Shown here: in pieces, positions 33,246 to 44,803 of the stretch
Position numbering within the stretch: position 1 is the first letter of the stretch
Layout of the letters: every line of letters starts with the position of its first letter
DNA from: Avena insularis
Lineage: Eukaryota; Streptophyta; Magnoliopsida; Poales; Poaceae
Assembly (NCBI GenBank): GCA_023614405.1
Contig: CM042693.1
Span: 337,697,527-337,761,526 of the forward strand
Length of the DNA stretch: 64,000 nt
Direction: 5' to 3'
Translations under genes and position numbers: made by a program
Notes under the pieces: generated by a model
What the model was told of the DNA's origin: nothing
Database searches by the model: none
Seen by the model: only the letters and a program-made list of their open reading frames with translations

Positions 33246-34799
33246 TGTTGGCGCTTTGTCAATGTGGGAGCGCTTCGTCGGTAAACCCCAAGAGCAAGGT
33301 GTGATGCAGCATAGCAGCAAGTCTTCCCTCAGTGAGAAACCAAGGTTATCGAACCAGTAAGGAGGAAGGAAACGTCACACAGGTGTTGCAAGCAACGTGG
33401 AAACCTACACAACACAAACTCAAGACTTTGCCCCAACTAACAGTGAGGCTGTCAATCTCATTGGTTGCTATAACAAAGGATTAACTGTATGGTGTGGAAG
33501 GTAATGATGGTTTGCAGCAAGTAAACAGTAACAGTGGAAGATGTATCAATGGTAAAGATTGGACCAGGGTCCATAGTTCAATAGAGGTGCTCTCCTCAGA
33601 TAAACAACATGGCATGAAGGGTAAACAAATTATAGCAGGGCAATTGACAGGAACTGAGCAAGGCATAACAATGCAATATTGGACAAAAAGATCCTATGAG
33701 ATTCGATTGGGCAATACAAAAATATACATAGACCGCCATCCAACTGCATCTATCACTAGAAGTTCACCTTCAATTTATCCTCTGAACCCCCTCTAGTATT
33801 AAGTTACAAGCAACAAAAAACTTCTTTAAGCGAAGTGTGTAAGGTAAACAATCCACTTGTTCCATGAACAAGAGACCATTGTTTCCTCCCTAGTGGCAAC
33901 ATCACATCTACCATCGAAGAGATTTCTGTCACTTCCCTTGACATGCAGAGGCATGAACCCACTATCGAGCATAAATAACCCCTCTTGGATTCACTAGCAA
34001 CTACTTGGCCAAGATAGCTACTAACAACGGAGAGCATGCAAGATCACAAACAACACAGACATGATAGAATCAATAAGACAAAACCATTAATCAATCTGAC
34101 ATAGTAATCTGAATATCCATCGGATCCCCGCAAACACAACATGCATGATATCAAATAGAATAGATCTTGATCATGAATGGAGCTCACAAGATCTATACAT
34201 GAAAGCACAAGGAGGAGATACAACCATCTGGCTACTACATGGACTCGTAGTCCAAGGTGTAACTACTCACGCTTCATACCGGAGAAGAAGGCCTCCGGGA
34301 TGATCTCCCCTCTGGTAGGGTGCCAGAAAGAAATTCAGATCCCCCGATCTAGGGATGATGGTGGCGGTGGCTACAGACGGTTTCGTGGAATATTGATCGG
34401 GTGTTTAGGGTTTTGGCATCGGGGGGAATTTATAGGCGAAGAGGCGAGGAAGGGGGGCCACCAGGGAAGTTGCACCCCCCAAGAGCGGCAAGCACTAGGG
34501 CGCTCCGCCAGGGGGTGTGGCCCCCTGGTGAGCCTCCTCCGTCTCGTATTCTGGCTTCATGTTGCCCACGGTAAAATATTGACTTTGGCTTTTGTCCCGT
34601 CCAATTCGGAGAATATTGATTTTCTGCCTTTCTGGAACCAAAAACAGAAGAAAACAGGAAACTGGCAGTGTGGCGACTTGTTAATAGGTTAGTTCCAGAA
34701 AACATATAAAAACACCTCAAAGTGTAGACAAAGAAAATCAAAGTAGATACTAACCAAGTATGGAACATCAAAAATTATAGATACGTTTTCGATGTATCA
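33246..34799 (-). repeat. 3' LTR of an Athila/Sabrina-like Gypsy element
   Basis: 1554 bp, TG (TGTTGGCGC) to CA (GATGTATCA) on the plus strand. On the element strand it starts TGATACATCGAAAACG and is preceded by GTGGGGATGCT, a polypurine tract. That GGGGATGC-TGATAC junction is one I know from Athila-like wheat/barley families such as Sabrina and Fatima. The other LTR lies outside the window. The candidate TSD on this side is ATGAC (33241-33245); its partner cannot be checked. Confidence 0.8.
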
Positions 34800-35578
34800 A
34801 GCATCCCCACGCTTAACTCCTGCTCGTCCTCGAGTAGGTAAGTGGTAAAAGAATAATTTTTGAGGTGACATGCACCATCAAAACCAAGATCAAAGCATTT
34901 GCAAGCATTGAAAGCTGGGATCAAAGAACTCTAAACATGTGCATGAAAGATGGAGTTCTAATAGTAAGACAAAGTAACTATGCATGCAACATGAAAGGCT
35001 ATAAACAAAGATCGTGAATAGCATGCATTGAAAAACGTTTGTTTGTTTCACATATAGAAAATATGGCATAGTGGGAATCATGTTGTCCCCCATAGAGTAG
35101 CAAATAGATGCATAGGACACCTTCAAAGTTCATAAGAGTTACTAGATACAAATAGCACAAGAACAAGCAATATCAACAATATGCATCAATCAATAAGTTT
35201 TGGGACACTGCACATAGAACTAAGAATGGCAACTATGCTCTCTTAATTCTGCCTAAAGGTAGAAGGTGGAGACTCAACATAATAGTGGAAGAAAGGACCT
35301 TCATAAAGGGAAGCAAGGATTTCAAGTTTCAAAAAGAGCTTCGAAAAATTATGGTACTTGTTAGCTTTTAGCCCTCATTGCCCCTATCATAGGCACCTTG
35401 AAGTGATTAAGGTTAAAGTAAACAAACTATGGACTCTATTCTTGACAAAGTATAAGTTGGCAATCTCATGTCCCTTGAATACGAGGGCCACACCTCATGC
35501 TACTCAACTTCAGTCACCTATAAGTTCTTGCATAGTAAGTACATGTGTATCATAGAGAACCGCCAATGGGGTACCCCT
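34800..35578 (-). other. Athila-like element, 3' internal region (segment 1)
   Basis: Non-coding sequence just inside the 3' LTR. Element strand: CTCGAGGACGAGCAGGAGTTAAGCG then the PPT at 34800-34811. No protein frame recognised. Interrupted by Tat2 at 35578. Confidence 0.75.
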
Positions 35579-36067
35579 TGTCGTGGGAATGGTCACGGCA
35601 GATGCTGCAATCGGCAGCGAGTAGTAGAACGAGGGGCAAGGGCGGCCAGCCATCTGCGGTGCGAGATGAGGGCGGAGACACGGGGTTTTACCCAGGTTCG
35701 GCCCCCGGGAGGGTAAAGACCTACTCCTGCTAGATTGTATTATGGAGGTGGTACAATGGGCGAGCTCGGCGGCTAGGCAGCGAGTCGCTTGGGTGTATGA
35801 TGGAACGTATCTCTACACGCCCCATAGGGAGGTTTATATAGGCTCACCTCCCCTAGGGTTTACATATCTCAACCGAATTAGTTAAGGCTTTGGTACTCGT
35901 TTAACCTAATCCGACTGGGCCTATCTACTCGCCTGGGCCTTCAGCTTCCTGTCGCTTGGATCCACGCCGGGCCTTGATCCAGTCGTCGTCCTGCAGGCCC
36001 ACTCGCCAGGTCTTGGGCCAGTCGGAAACGTCCTGCTGGGTATACCTCGGTAGGTGCATCCCCATCA
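35579..36067 (-). repeat. Tat2 3' LTR
   Basis: 489 bp, TGTCGTGGG to CCCCATCA on plus. It matches the other LTR with few substitutions and a handful of small indels. Minus-strand TATA box CCTATATAAACC at about 35831-35842. Just inside it, GTAGTCCCCGAGG (36068-36080) is the reverse of a PPT-like CCTCGGGGACTAC. Confidence 0.95.
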
Positions 36068-36483
36068 GTAGTCCCCGAGGCCGTCGTCGATTAGGCGCAG
36101 GTGGCTGCTGGCAGTCGGAGTATACGGCTTCAGAGTAGACACCCAGTCGAATCGTCGGCGGGCTCCTGTATAAAGGAGAAAACTAATCATCCAGATCGCA
36201 GCTTTGGCGAGTTGAGTCGGCGCAACATTGTCGGGTCGGCGAGCCGAGTGGCTGAAGTTGGACCGTTAAACGTGGTCAAACTAGCCGTTGGGGTAATCCA
36301 ACGGTAACCTTTGGCGTAATCACCGCATAGTAACGGCTCCCTGATTTGGCGGGTAACAACCGCTATATAAGGGGAATGGCAGGCGACCAAAGAACCATAT
36401 TCTCGCCATTTCCTCCGATTGCACCCGACGCGCCAGCGATCTAGCCGACCCGAAATCCTCCGACCCCCACGAATCCTTCTGCC
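36068..36483 (+). promoter_or_regulatory. Tat2 3' region and putative promoter of the antisense gene
   Basis: Between the LTR and the antisense ATG. It carries a plus-strand TATA box, CGCTATATAAGGGGAATGG, at about 36361-36379, roughly 115 bp upstream of the ATG at 36484. A promoter here would transcribe away from the LTR and against the retrotransposon genes. Inference from sequence only. Confidence 0.6.
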
Positions 36484-39400
36484 ATGGCCCTCTCCACCGA
36501 ACCTTGGGGTAGATCCAAGTGTACGAGGGTGCAGCTGGCGTCTTTCGAGGAGGCGGGGATCCTGCGCGCCGGCTGTTGGCGCATCCCCGCGGCCGGAGAT
36601 GTGACCCCGAACCCGCGCGAGGGGGAATTCATCTGCTTCACCAGCCACCTGGAACGGGGGCTAGGATTCCCTACGTCCTTGTTCTTCCGGCGCTTCTGCG
36701 CCTACTACGGGATCCAGCCGTCAGACCTAGGTCCTCACAGCATCGAGCAGCTCGCCATCTTCGTATGCTCGCGAGTGCTATTTGGGCTGCCGGCCCTACT
36801 TCCCTCTGTGGCAAGATCTGTTTCATGGACGGATCAGCCGCGAGGAAGCGGGCGGCCCAATGCTCGCCGCAGGCGGCCTAACCTTCCAGCTGAAGTCGAA
36901 GGCTTCATTCTTTCACTTGATGCTGCCCGCCAAGGTAGCGAGCGACTGGAAGAATTCGTGGTTCTATGTTGCCGAGGTGACCCCGGAGGGCAAGACGGCG
37001 ATCCCGCGGTACTCCGCCAACCGGTTCGAGTCGCGCCGTCTTCAAGTCGGCAAGCTCCCCAGCGACCAGCGGATGGTCATTGACGAAATGCTCCAGACCA
37101 TCCGCGGTCTGAAGAAAAAGGGCCTCCAGACAATAAACTTGTACAACTGCTGGCTCGGGCGGCGGCTCGTCCCGCTGGCTCGCCGCGAGCACTACATGTA
37201 CCAGTACACCGGCCGGGAGGACTCGACGAAGGCCTGCCTCGCCGAATGGAAGCTCGAGGACTACATCCCAGCACTAAAGAAGATCACCCAGTCGGTGTAC
37301 CTGGATGCACAGGCTGGGGTCGCCCCCTACACCGCAAAGCGTCCAGCCCCAACGGTAATCACCTTGCTTCATTCGCAGTCGCAGTTTTTGCAGTCGCGGT
37401 AATTCTAATTTCATCTTGCGTTCACTGCAGCTATTCCAAGTGGTGGAAGGATGGCTCCCGCCTTCGGACGACGAGAATTCGAGTTCGTCCGTCCAGGACA
37501 TGGGCGAGTCGCCTCCCGCCAAGGGCAACGCCGGGAGTGATGAGAGTGACAGCGACGACGAGTCCGAGGAGGAGGTCGCCCCACTGGTCCGCAAGACCCG
37601 CGGGCAGCGTCAACGTGAGCTTGAGGCGAGCAAAAGCCTCGAGCGCCATGACGACGACGAAGAACTTCCGGAGACCACCTCGCGCCGCCAGGCTACTCCA
37701 TAGAAAAAGAAGAAGAAGAAGGAGAAGGAGGCGAAGGCCCCTCCGAATAAGAAGACGAAGCCGACGAGGTCGGCCTCGCCACCACACTCGGCGAGCAGCT
37801 CTGACGCCCCCAGCCCGGCCAAGGACGAGGCGCCGCCGACGACAACCGCGCTGGACACGGCCACCATCGAGGTGCCACTAGCATCGATGCCTCCGCCATT
37901 CGCCCCAGTCTCTGGGCTGGGGGATGCTCCGGCTGCAGCGGCTTCGCCTCGCAGGGAAGCTCCTGCCGAAGATGTCCCAGAGGCTCCGGTTGCGGCCTCG
38001 ACGACGAAGAAGCCGTCCGTGTCTTGGGAACGCGACGTCTTGGATATGGGGCTCAGCCGCCGACTGGGCCCTGAACTGGAGAAGTCGGCCGGCCTCCGCA
38101 CGGGGCTACGCTTCATTCCAGTCGCCAAGTGAGTACACTCACCTTCCTTTGTCTTCCATAGCAGCTTGAATTATCTTGCTTACATGATTGATGTACAGGA
38201 CCGGAGTGAAGAGGATGGGTCACCCGACCGTGGCTAAGGTGCCATCCGTCGTCAGCGAGGAGGATCCTTCCCGTAAGAGGAAGGCGGACGAGGTCGTCGT
38301 CCCTACGGATGGCGGCAAGAAGGCCAAGGGCGATGACGTCGTCACGATTTCTGACGACACGGCAGTCGCGTCGACTGGGCCCGTAACAGAGGCGGCCGCA
38401 TCCACGAAGGAGGGCGCTCCCTCACCTGGAGCGGCCGAGCCGACCTCCTTTGGGGCGGGTGCCTCCATCGCGACATTCCCGCGCTTCATGGCCAAAGCGG
38501 CCGCGGCGAGTGGAACTTCGCCCTCGAGCCGTGCACCTGGGGTCGCCGATGCGGAAGTCGACTAGCGTCGTGGGTACACGCCAGCTCTCCTCGCGTCCGT
38601 GGACGCGATACAACTCCATGGCATGCTTGGCGCAGCCATCCAGGTATGTCCAGTCCCCGAGGATCAGGTCGGTGTTTTGCAGCGGTCTGATTCTTTTAGT
38701 GTCTTGTTTTTATTTTCCGCATCCAGTCCCCGAGTGCGCACTCGCTGAATTTCAGCGGGTGGGCACTTAGGATCTCTTGAATGCTAGTCCCCGAGTGCGC
38801 ACTCGCTGAATTTCAGCGGGTGGGCACTTAGGATTTCTTGATTGCCAGTCCCCGAGTGCGCACTCACTGAATTTCAGCGGGTGGGCACTTAGGAATTTTG
38901 CTTTGATTAATTTTTTGGGTGATGTGCAGGGTCTGCAACGTGAATCGGCTGACCGATTGGCAGCGAAACACCGCACGGAGAAGGAACTGGCCACCGTCCA
39001 GGAGGCGAATAAGGGCCTTCAGGCGGTTGCCGTGAAGGCAGAGGAAGCTCGCCAGGGACTTGTCCCCGCGGGTGAATTGGCGGCGGCGCAATCGGCTTTG
39101 AGTTCGGCTGAAAAGCGGATCGCCGATCTCGAGCGCGAGCTGCGGGAAGCGAAAGAGGAAGCGAGCTCGGCTGATGGGCGAGCCAAGGCCGCCATTACAG
39201 CCGCCGAAGAGGGTCATAAAGTGTCGGACGCCCTTGTTGCTGGGCTTCAGGACGACCATACCTCGCTTCAATGCTTCATCACGGATCTCGCCCGCCCGTT
39301 GATTGGTAAGTGCATCTGCCTCTGCCAGTAGCGCGTGCCTTTTGTGATGTCCGTCGTATTCATTGTTGTCTTCTACTCGCAGGTTGCATCATTGATAACG

Positions 39401-39963
39401 CGGAAGAAGCAAGCTCGTTCGACGCGCGGCAGTGTGTAGCCACTCTCGTCGACTCGGCGACATTGTCGGCGACGTGCATCCGAGCCTATCTCCAGGAGAT
39501 ATCGCCCACGGAAGAAATTCCCAGCGACCTCGTCGAGGTGTGGAAGTACTTGGAGAAGGCGCCCGCGGTCGTTGAGTTCATGACGTGATCGGCGTTTCGG
39601 CGCGGAGCGGCGACGGCGCTTAGCCTTGGACTTGCTCACTTCCCGGACGACTTCGACCTCGACGATGTGACGAGTGGCTACCCTTCGTCGACTGGCGTGG
39701 TGGAGCTTTCTGAGGTGCTCAAGTTGACGGACCGCGCCACGATGTACTCGGAGCGTGTCTAGGCAATGGGCGACCTCCTTCCGTACCAGGAGACGGTCGT
39801 CGTGCCCAACGACCCCGAGCCGCCGCATCGTGATTTCAAGGTCGAGCAGCCCTTCCGCGCGGCGATGGCGGGTGAGCTGACGACGTACCCGTCAAACCCA
39901 TACACGCCGTTCATCCGCAATCACCGGGGTGCTGGCGAGTCGTCGTCGAAGCCTGCAGAATAG
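36484..39963 (+). pseudogene. Tat2 antisense gene, five exons (Transposase_28 / 'putative gypsy type transposon' family)
   Basis: Exons 36484-37354, 37431-38128, 38199-38643, 38930-39305 and 39383-39963. All four introns are GT...AG and each junction keeps the reading frame (phases 0, 2, 0, 1). The start MALSTEPWGRSK follows a TATA box. Exon 1 holds the PF04195-type domain (LGFPTSLFFRRFCAYYGIQP, RISREEAGGPMLA, KKGLQTINLYNCWLGRRLVP). Exon 2 is acidic then Lys/Pro/Ala-rich; exon 3 is Ala/Thr/Ser-rich with RKRKADE; exon 4 encodes a coiled coil (ESADRLAAKHRTEKELATVQ onward, heptad-like); exon 5 has an acidic globular end (AYLQEISPTEEIPSDLVEVW). About 990 residues. Defects: one frameshift near 36790, and in-frame stops at 37701, 38563, 39586 and 39760. 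Function unknown. Confidence 0.85.
38725..38893 (+). repeat. Three 61-bp tandem repeats inside antisense-gene intron 3
   Basis: Units start at 38725, 38786 and 38847, nearly identical. Each holds the PPT-like AGTCCCCGAG, the palindrome GAGTGCGCACTC (unit 3: CTCA at the end) and the near-palindrome CGCTGAATTTCAGCG. They lie entirely between the splice sites of the third intron (38644-38929). Confidence 0.92.
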
Positions 39964-40811
39964 GATAGTTTGCCCTGGGGCGTTAGTAGCAGGTCTGCCG
40001 TATGGGCATATTTTGTAATTTGAGACAATGCGACATGCTATTGAATGAGACATCGTGTCTGCTTTGGGATTTGTCATGTGTTTTGTGATTGAGGTTTGAA
40101 CGAGTCCCCGAGCACGTCCGCCCTTTTGTGGGGTTTACCTCGTGTGTGATATGTTTGTTGTTTTTGAATGTTTTGTTATTGTGGTCAACTCGCCCAGACT
40201 CGAAGAGCCAGTCGCTAGGCAACTCCCTTGAGCGCTTTGTACTTCGCCGTTATACCTTGCGCGAACGAGGTCGGGTGGCCGAGTCCCCGAGCGTGGTACT
40301 TGGTTGTTCCAGGCGCGACTCGAGGGTGGGTGAGGACTTGGCGCGTTAGTTTGAGCGCATCACTCCTGCCTGGCCCGTGGGGTCAGTCGCGTGGCGAGTC
40401 CTGGACATGCTCTCATACTTGGCTTTTTCCTGAGCCGCTCGTGCTGAACTGGTCATCAGTCCCCGAGCGTGGTACTTGGCCGTTCGAGTCGCCATGTCGA
40501 GGATGCGGAGGATCGTTGGTCGCTGTGAGAAGCGAAGGCAGTTGTCTTGGCTCGTAGAGCCAGTCGGGCTAGGCGACTCCAGTGGGGCTCCGGGTAGGCG
40601 TTTTTCGTGGACGATGTACAACCTGGGGTGACCCAGTGCTTGTGCATCGCACTACTTAGCCGTGCTGATCGCTTGACCAAAGGTTGACTTCTGCGGTTAG
40701 CTTGACGCTGTTATTATGAGTGCGAGTGGCACAAGACACGGAGAGTAGGCGCAATTTGCGATAACCGATTCTTTTTATTTCATAGCGACTGGAGAGTACA
40801 TATGTGGGGTT
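39964..40811 (-). other. Tat2 spacer between antisense gene and integrase end
   Basis: No convincing coding sequence. It contains further copies of the GAGTCCCCGAGC motif, two of them in a longer repeat (CCCCGAGCGTGGTACTTGG at about 40284 and 40461), and GAGTCCCCGAGCACG at ~40101. The 3' ends of the convergent gag-pol and antisense transcripts probably lie here. Confidence 0.6.
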
Positions 40812-41740
40812 CTAGGAGTAGAACTTCCGTAGGAGGTTTACATTCCATGGTCGCTTGACGTCGAGTTCACCGTCCCCGCGGACATCGATGAAGTAGTAGG
40901 CGTCGTTGCCGAGTACTCGCCCGATGGCGAATGGCCCTTCCACGGAGGGGAGAGCTTGTGCATGCCCTTCTTGTCCTGGATGAGGCGTAACACCAGGTCG
41001 CCTTCTTGGAAGGTGCGAAGCCACCCGCTGTGGTAGCGGCGGAGTCCCTGCTGGTAGATGGCGGTGCGTGACCGAGCGAGGTCACGTGCCTCGTCGAGTT
41101 GATCGACTCCGTCTTGGCGGGCAAATTCGTTTGCAGCCTCCGTGTAGTGGACGACCCGTGGAGAGTCGTGCTCGAGGTCGATGGGCATGACTGCCTTGGC
41201 GCCGTATACCATGAAGAAGGGGGTGAATCCTGTCGACCTGTTGACCGAGGTGCGAATCCCCCAGATGACAGAGGGCACCTCCTCGACCCAGCACCCGGTG
41301 GTGCGCTCGAGTGGTACTTGGAGTCGCGGTTTCAGGCCGTGGAGGATGCTTTGGTTGGCCCGTTCCGCCTGGCCGTTGGATTCCGGGTGGGCGACCGACG
41401 CGAGGTCGAGCCGGATGCGGTGCTCTTCGCAGAATTCGGCCATGGCTCCTTCGGCAAAGTTGGTGCCGTTGTCCGTGATGATGCTGTTTGGGAACCCGTA
41501 GCGATATATGAGCTCGCGTAGGAATTTAGTGGTGGTCTTCCCGTCGCATTTCCGAACTGGCTTGGCCTCCACCCACTTTGTGAATTTGTCGACCGGGACC
41601 AGGAGGTGGGTGTAGCCGGAGGGAGCCTTCTTGAAGGGGCCTACCATGTCCATGCCCCACACGAATAATGGCGGTGATGGGGATTGTTTTGAGCGCTGAT
41701 CTCGCACGTGCTGCGGTTGGCGATTTCGCACCCGGCGCAC
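40812..41740 (-). CDS. Tat2 integrase, catalytic core and C-terminus
   Basis: Open for 300 residues (41740 to 40838). The DDE core is complete: GMDMVGPF (Asp), ITDNGTNFAEG (Asp) and SNGQAERANQ (Glu), followed by the usual GIRTSVNRSTGFTPFFMVYG and the C-terminal EGDLVLRLIQDKKGMHKLSPPW. The last residues shift frame: another frame reads GRVLGNDAYYFIDVRGDGEL, the expected C-terminal SH3-like end, finishing at 40812. So there is one frameshift near 40920. The N-terminal zinc part lies upstream in other frames (CGHHASARSLVAKAM ~41850, QRCAGCEIAN). Confidence 0.9.
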
Positions 41741-42590
41741 CGCTGGACAATGTCGACAGCATCGGCGTGTGCGGTGGGCCAGTAAAAGCCAGGCCGCATA
41801 GCCTTGGCGACCAGAGAGCGGGCGCTGGCGTGGTGGCCGCAGTCACCGGAGTGGATATCGTGGAGGATCTTGCGTCCTTCGGCGGGTTGGACGCAGCATT
41901 GGAACACGCCGGTGACGCTGCGCTTGTGGAGCTCACCGTCGATGATGGTGTAGGACTTGCATCGGCGGGCGATCATCCGAAAGCGTCTGTCTGCCGCGGC
42001 AAGTTGCCGCCTGTAGGCGATGTAGGGCTTGGTCCAGTCGTCTGGCTCGGTGACGAGTGCGACCAGGGCTGCCTCCGGCTGTAACGGGACTCCGATGTCG
42101 ATCTCCCTCGGGGGAGAGACTGATGGCTTGGTTATTGTGTCGAGGAAGACACCGGCGGGTGGTGCGAGTCGAGCCGACCCAATGCGAGAGAGGGCGTTGG
42201 CCTCCTCGTTCTTCTGCCTGTCGATCCACTCGACGGAGTAGCCTGTGAAGTGTCCGCCCAGCTTGTCCACTGCTTGACGGTACGCCGCCATGGTTGGGGA
42301 GACGAGTGCGGGCCGACTTGCCCCGCGACGAGGTCGGAGTCTCCGTAGCAGCGTAGGCGGTTGACATTCATCTCCTTGGCAGCTCGCATGCCGTGGAGCA
42401 AGGCCTCGTACTCGGCCATGTTGTTGGTGCAAGGTGTGAAGTCGAGGCAGAGGATGTAGCGGAGCTTGTCGCCCTTCGGTGAAGTTAGCACGATCCCTGC
42501 GCCTGCGCCGTCCGCGTTCTTGGAGCCGTCGAAATGCAGGCTCCAGTAATGGAGGTATGGCAGCTTCTCTGGCTGCTGGGCCTCTTCCAT
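41741..42590 (-). pseudogene. Tat2 second RNase H-like domain and integrase N-terminus
   Basis: The start (42590 down) reads WSLHFDGSKNADGAGAGIVL, NNMAEYEALLHGM and RCYGDSDLVAGQV, the Asp-Glu-Asp motif series of RNase H. It then shifts frame near 42300 and continues as YSVEWIDRQKNEEANALSRIG and the linker, into the zinc-binding HHCC region. Tat-lineage extra RNase H. Two frames must be joined, so it is broken as it stands. Confidence 0.85.
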
Positions 42591-42606
42591 CGGGCGATGA
42601 AGTCCG

Positions 42607-43990
42607 CTAGGGCCCGCGACTTGATCGCTTAAGTGGCTCAGATTTGATGTTGTGGACGCCGATCTCGACGGCCCACTTGGCGACCCGCTCGGTCGCCTCG
42701 CGGTTGCGGATGATGTCTTGCAGTGGTGCTGAGGAGACGACCGTGATCGGGTGCTCCTGGAAGTAGTGCGGCAGGCACCGCTGAGCTCTGAAGACCGCGT
42801 ATACCAGCTTTTGGTACTGCGGGTACCGCTGGCGCGACTCGGTAAGGACCTCGCTGATGTAGTACACCGGTCGCTGTACTAGGCGCTCCTTTCCCTCCTC
42901 CGGTCGCTCGACGACCATGACGGCGCTGACGACGCGCTCGGAAGCCGCGATGTAAACCAGCATGGGTTCTTTGTCGGCGGGGGCGGCGAGTAGCGGTGCG
43001 GCGAGTAGCACCTTCTTGAGGTCGCGGAGCGCGTCATCCACCTCCTTGTCCCACTGGAAGGTGGGGTTCTGCGATCAGCGGTATAGGGGCATCGCTTTTC
43101 GCCAAAGGGGATGAAGCGGCGAGAGCCGCCATCGCCGCCAGTTTCGGACGCCGCGCAGCACTCGGGTTTGCCGAGCCGCGATCGTGTCGATTTCGTGGGG
43201 TTCGCCTTGATCCTCGCTGAGACGACGTACCCGATGGTTGTCCTGCTGGTACACGAAGGTGCATTTGCTGAGTTAAGCTTTATCTTGTATTTTCGCAAGT
43301 TGGCGAATGTTTCCGCCAGGTCGGCGAGTAGGTCACCCTGGCGAGCGGACTTTACGACCACGTCGTCGATGTAGACGTGGATGTTGCGGCCAATTTGGCT
43401 CGCGAGGCACTCTTGCATGCACCGCTGGTAGGTCGCCCCGGTGTTCTTGAGGCCGAAGGTCATGGCGGTGTAACAGAAGGCTCCGAATGGCGTGATGAAC
43501 GCTGTCTTCTCCTTGTCCTGAACGGCCATTTTGATCTGGTTGTACCCAGAGTAGGCGTCGAGGAAACATAGCGACTCCGAGCCCGCAGTGGAATCGATTA
43601 TTTGGTCGATCCGCGGGAGCACGAACTGCTCCTTTGGGCAGGCGCTGTTTAAGTTTGTGTAGTCGATACACATCCTCCAGGTCCCGTTCTTCTTCTTGAC
43701 CAGGACTGGGTTTGCCAGCCACTTGGAGTACTTGATAGGCCGGATGAAGCCTGCAGCGAGTAGACGCTGCACCTCCTCGGCGATTGCTCGGCGGCGCTCT
43801 TCATTGAAGGGCCGCAACGACTGTTTGACAGGTCGCACTTTGGGGTCGGCGTTTAACTTGTGCTCAGCGAGCTCCCTAGGGACACCAGGCATGTTAGAGG
43901 GCTTCCATGCGAAGATGTCCCTGTTCTCACGGAGGAACTCGATGAGCGCGCCTTCCTATGCTGGGCTCATGCCCATCCCGATCGCCACCG
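42607..43990 (-). pseudogene. Tat2 reverse transcriptase and first RNase H
   Basis: RT from about 43892 (MPGVPRELAEHKLNADP) through WLANPVLVKKKNGTWRMCIDY, FLDAYSGYNQIKM, FCYTAMTFGLKNTGATYQRCM and the catalytic YIDD in IHVYIDDVVVK (~43360), all in one 337-residue frame, which loses frame near 43230 in the thumb/connection. RNase H/connection resumes at 43041-42607 (DDALRDLKKVLLAAPLLAAP, VVSAVMVVERPEE, YYISEVLTESRQRYPQ). A frameshift of the connection region is the main defect; the catalytic motifs are intact. Confidence 0.9.
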
Positions 43991-44116
43991 TCTGGCTGGA
44001 GTCGCCTGGGACCAGCTCGATGGTGCGGGTGTGCGTCGTCGCCTCGAAGGTTGAGGTGTTTGCGCCCTCCGAGTTGGGCTTCTTGAGTATGGTGGGGTCG
44101 TCGTTGTTGACCCCGC

Positions 44117-44803
44117 TCACGTACTTGGCGAGCTCATCGACGTGGTTGGTCTCCGCCTGATGACGGCGTCAGCGAGTTCGGCTCCTTTGGCCTCGCACTC
44201 AGCCGCACGGCCCGGGTCAGCCATGTCAGGGTCGCCGTTGATGGTGATGACGCCGCACGGCCCGGGGAGCTTCATCGCGTTGTACGCGTAGTGGGGCGCT
44301 GCCATGAACTTGGCGAACGCCTGGCGCCCCAGGACGCAGTGGTAGGGGCTATCGAAGGGCACCAGCTCGAAGACGATCCGCTCGGTGCGGAAGTTTGCTG
44401 GTGTGCCGAAGGTGACTGGCAGCGTGACCTTGCCGATCGGGTACGCCTTCCGACCAGGGACGATGCCATGGAACGTGGTGTGGGTCGTCTCGATCATCGA
44501 CTGCGGGAGCCGCAGCCGCCTGAAGGTGTCCAGGTACAGGATGTTGATGGAGTTGCCGCCGTCCATCAATGTCTTGGGGAGCCAGTAGTCACCGGCCTTA
44601 GGCTTGACCACCAGGGCGACTCGACCTGGGTACTCGATGCATGGCGAGTGTTCTTGGCGGCTCCAGGTGATGGGCTGCTTCGACCAGTTGAGGAACTGGG
44701 GAACGTCCACCTGGGCCACCGCGTTGACGGCGACGGCGCGGGCGATGACCTTCTTCTCACGCTTCGTGTTGAAGCCTGTGAAGGTATGGAGCGAGCCGGC
44801 CAC
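44117..44803 (-). CDS. Tat2 aspartic protease segment
   Basis: 228 residues open. KTLMDGGNSINILYLDTF (DGG-type active site), FHGIVPGRKAYPIGKVTLPV and YHCVLGRQAFAKFMAAPHYAY, the ILGR-like block. Upstream AGSLHTFTGFNTKREKKVIA is the Gag/protease linker. Part of the polyprotein between gag and RT, with the next segment in another frame. Confidence 0.85.
   Translation of the reverse strand: MAGSLHTFTGFNTKREKKVIARAVAVNAVAQVDVPQFLNWSKQPITWSRQEHSPCIEYPGRVALVVKPKAGDYWLPKTLMDGGNSINILYLDTFRRLRLPQSMIETTHTTFHGIVPGRKAYPIGKVTLPVTFGTPANFRTERIVFELVPFDSPYHCVLGRQAFAKFMAAPHYAYNAMKLPGPCGVITINGDPDMADPGRAAECEAKGAELADAVIRRRPTTSMSSPST

Noticed and set aside
37246..37881. Arg/Pro-rich 211-codon frame
   Set aside because: Alternative frame of exon 2 of the Tat2 antisense gene; the other frame continues across all four introns.
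36484..39963. Host gene captured by Tat2
   Set aside because: The same kind of antisense gene sits at the same place in Tat1 and belongs to a family known from Gypsy elements, so it is an element gene rather than a new capture.
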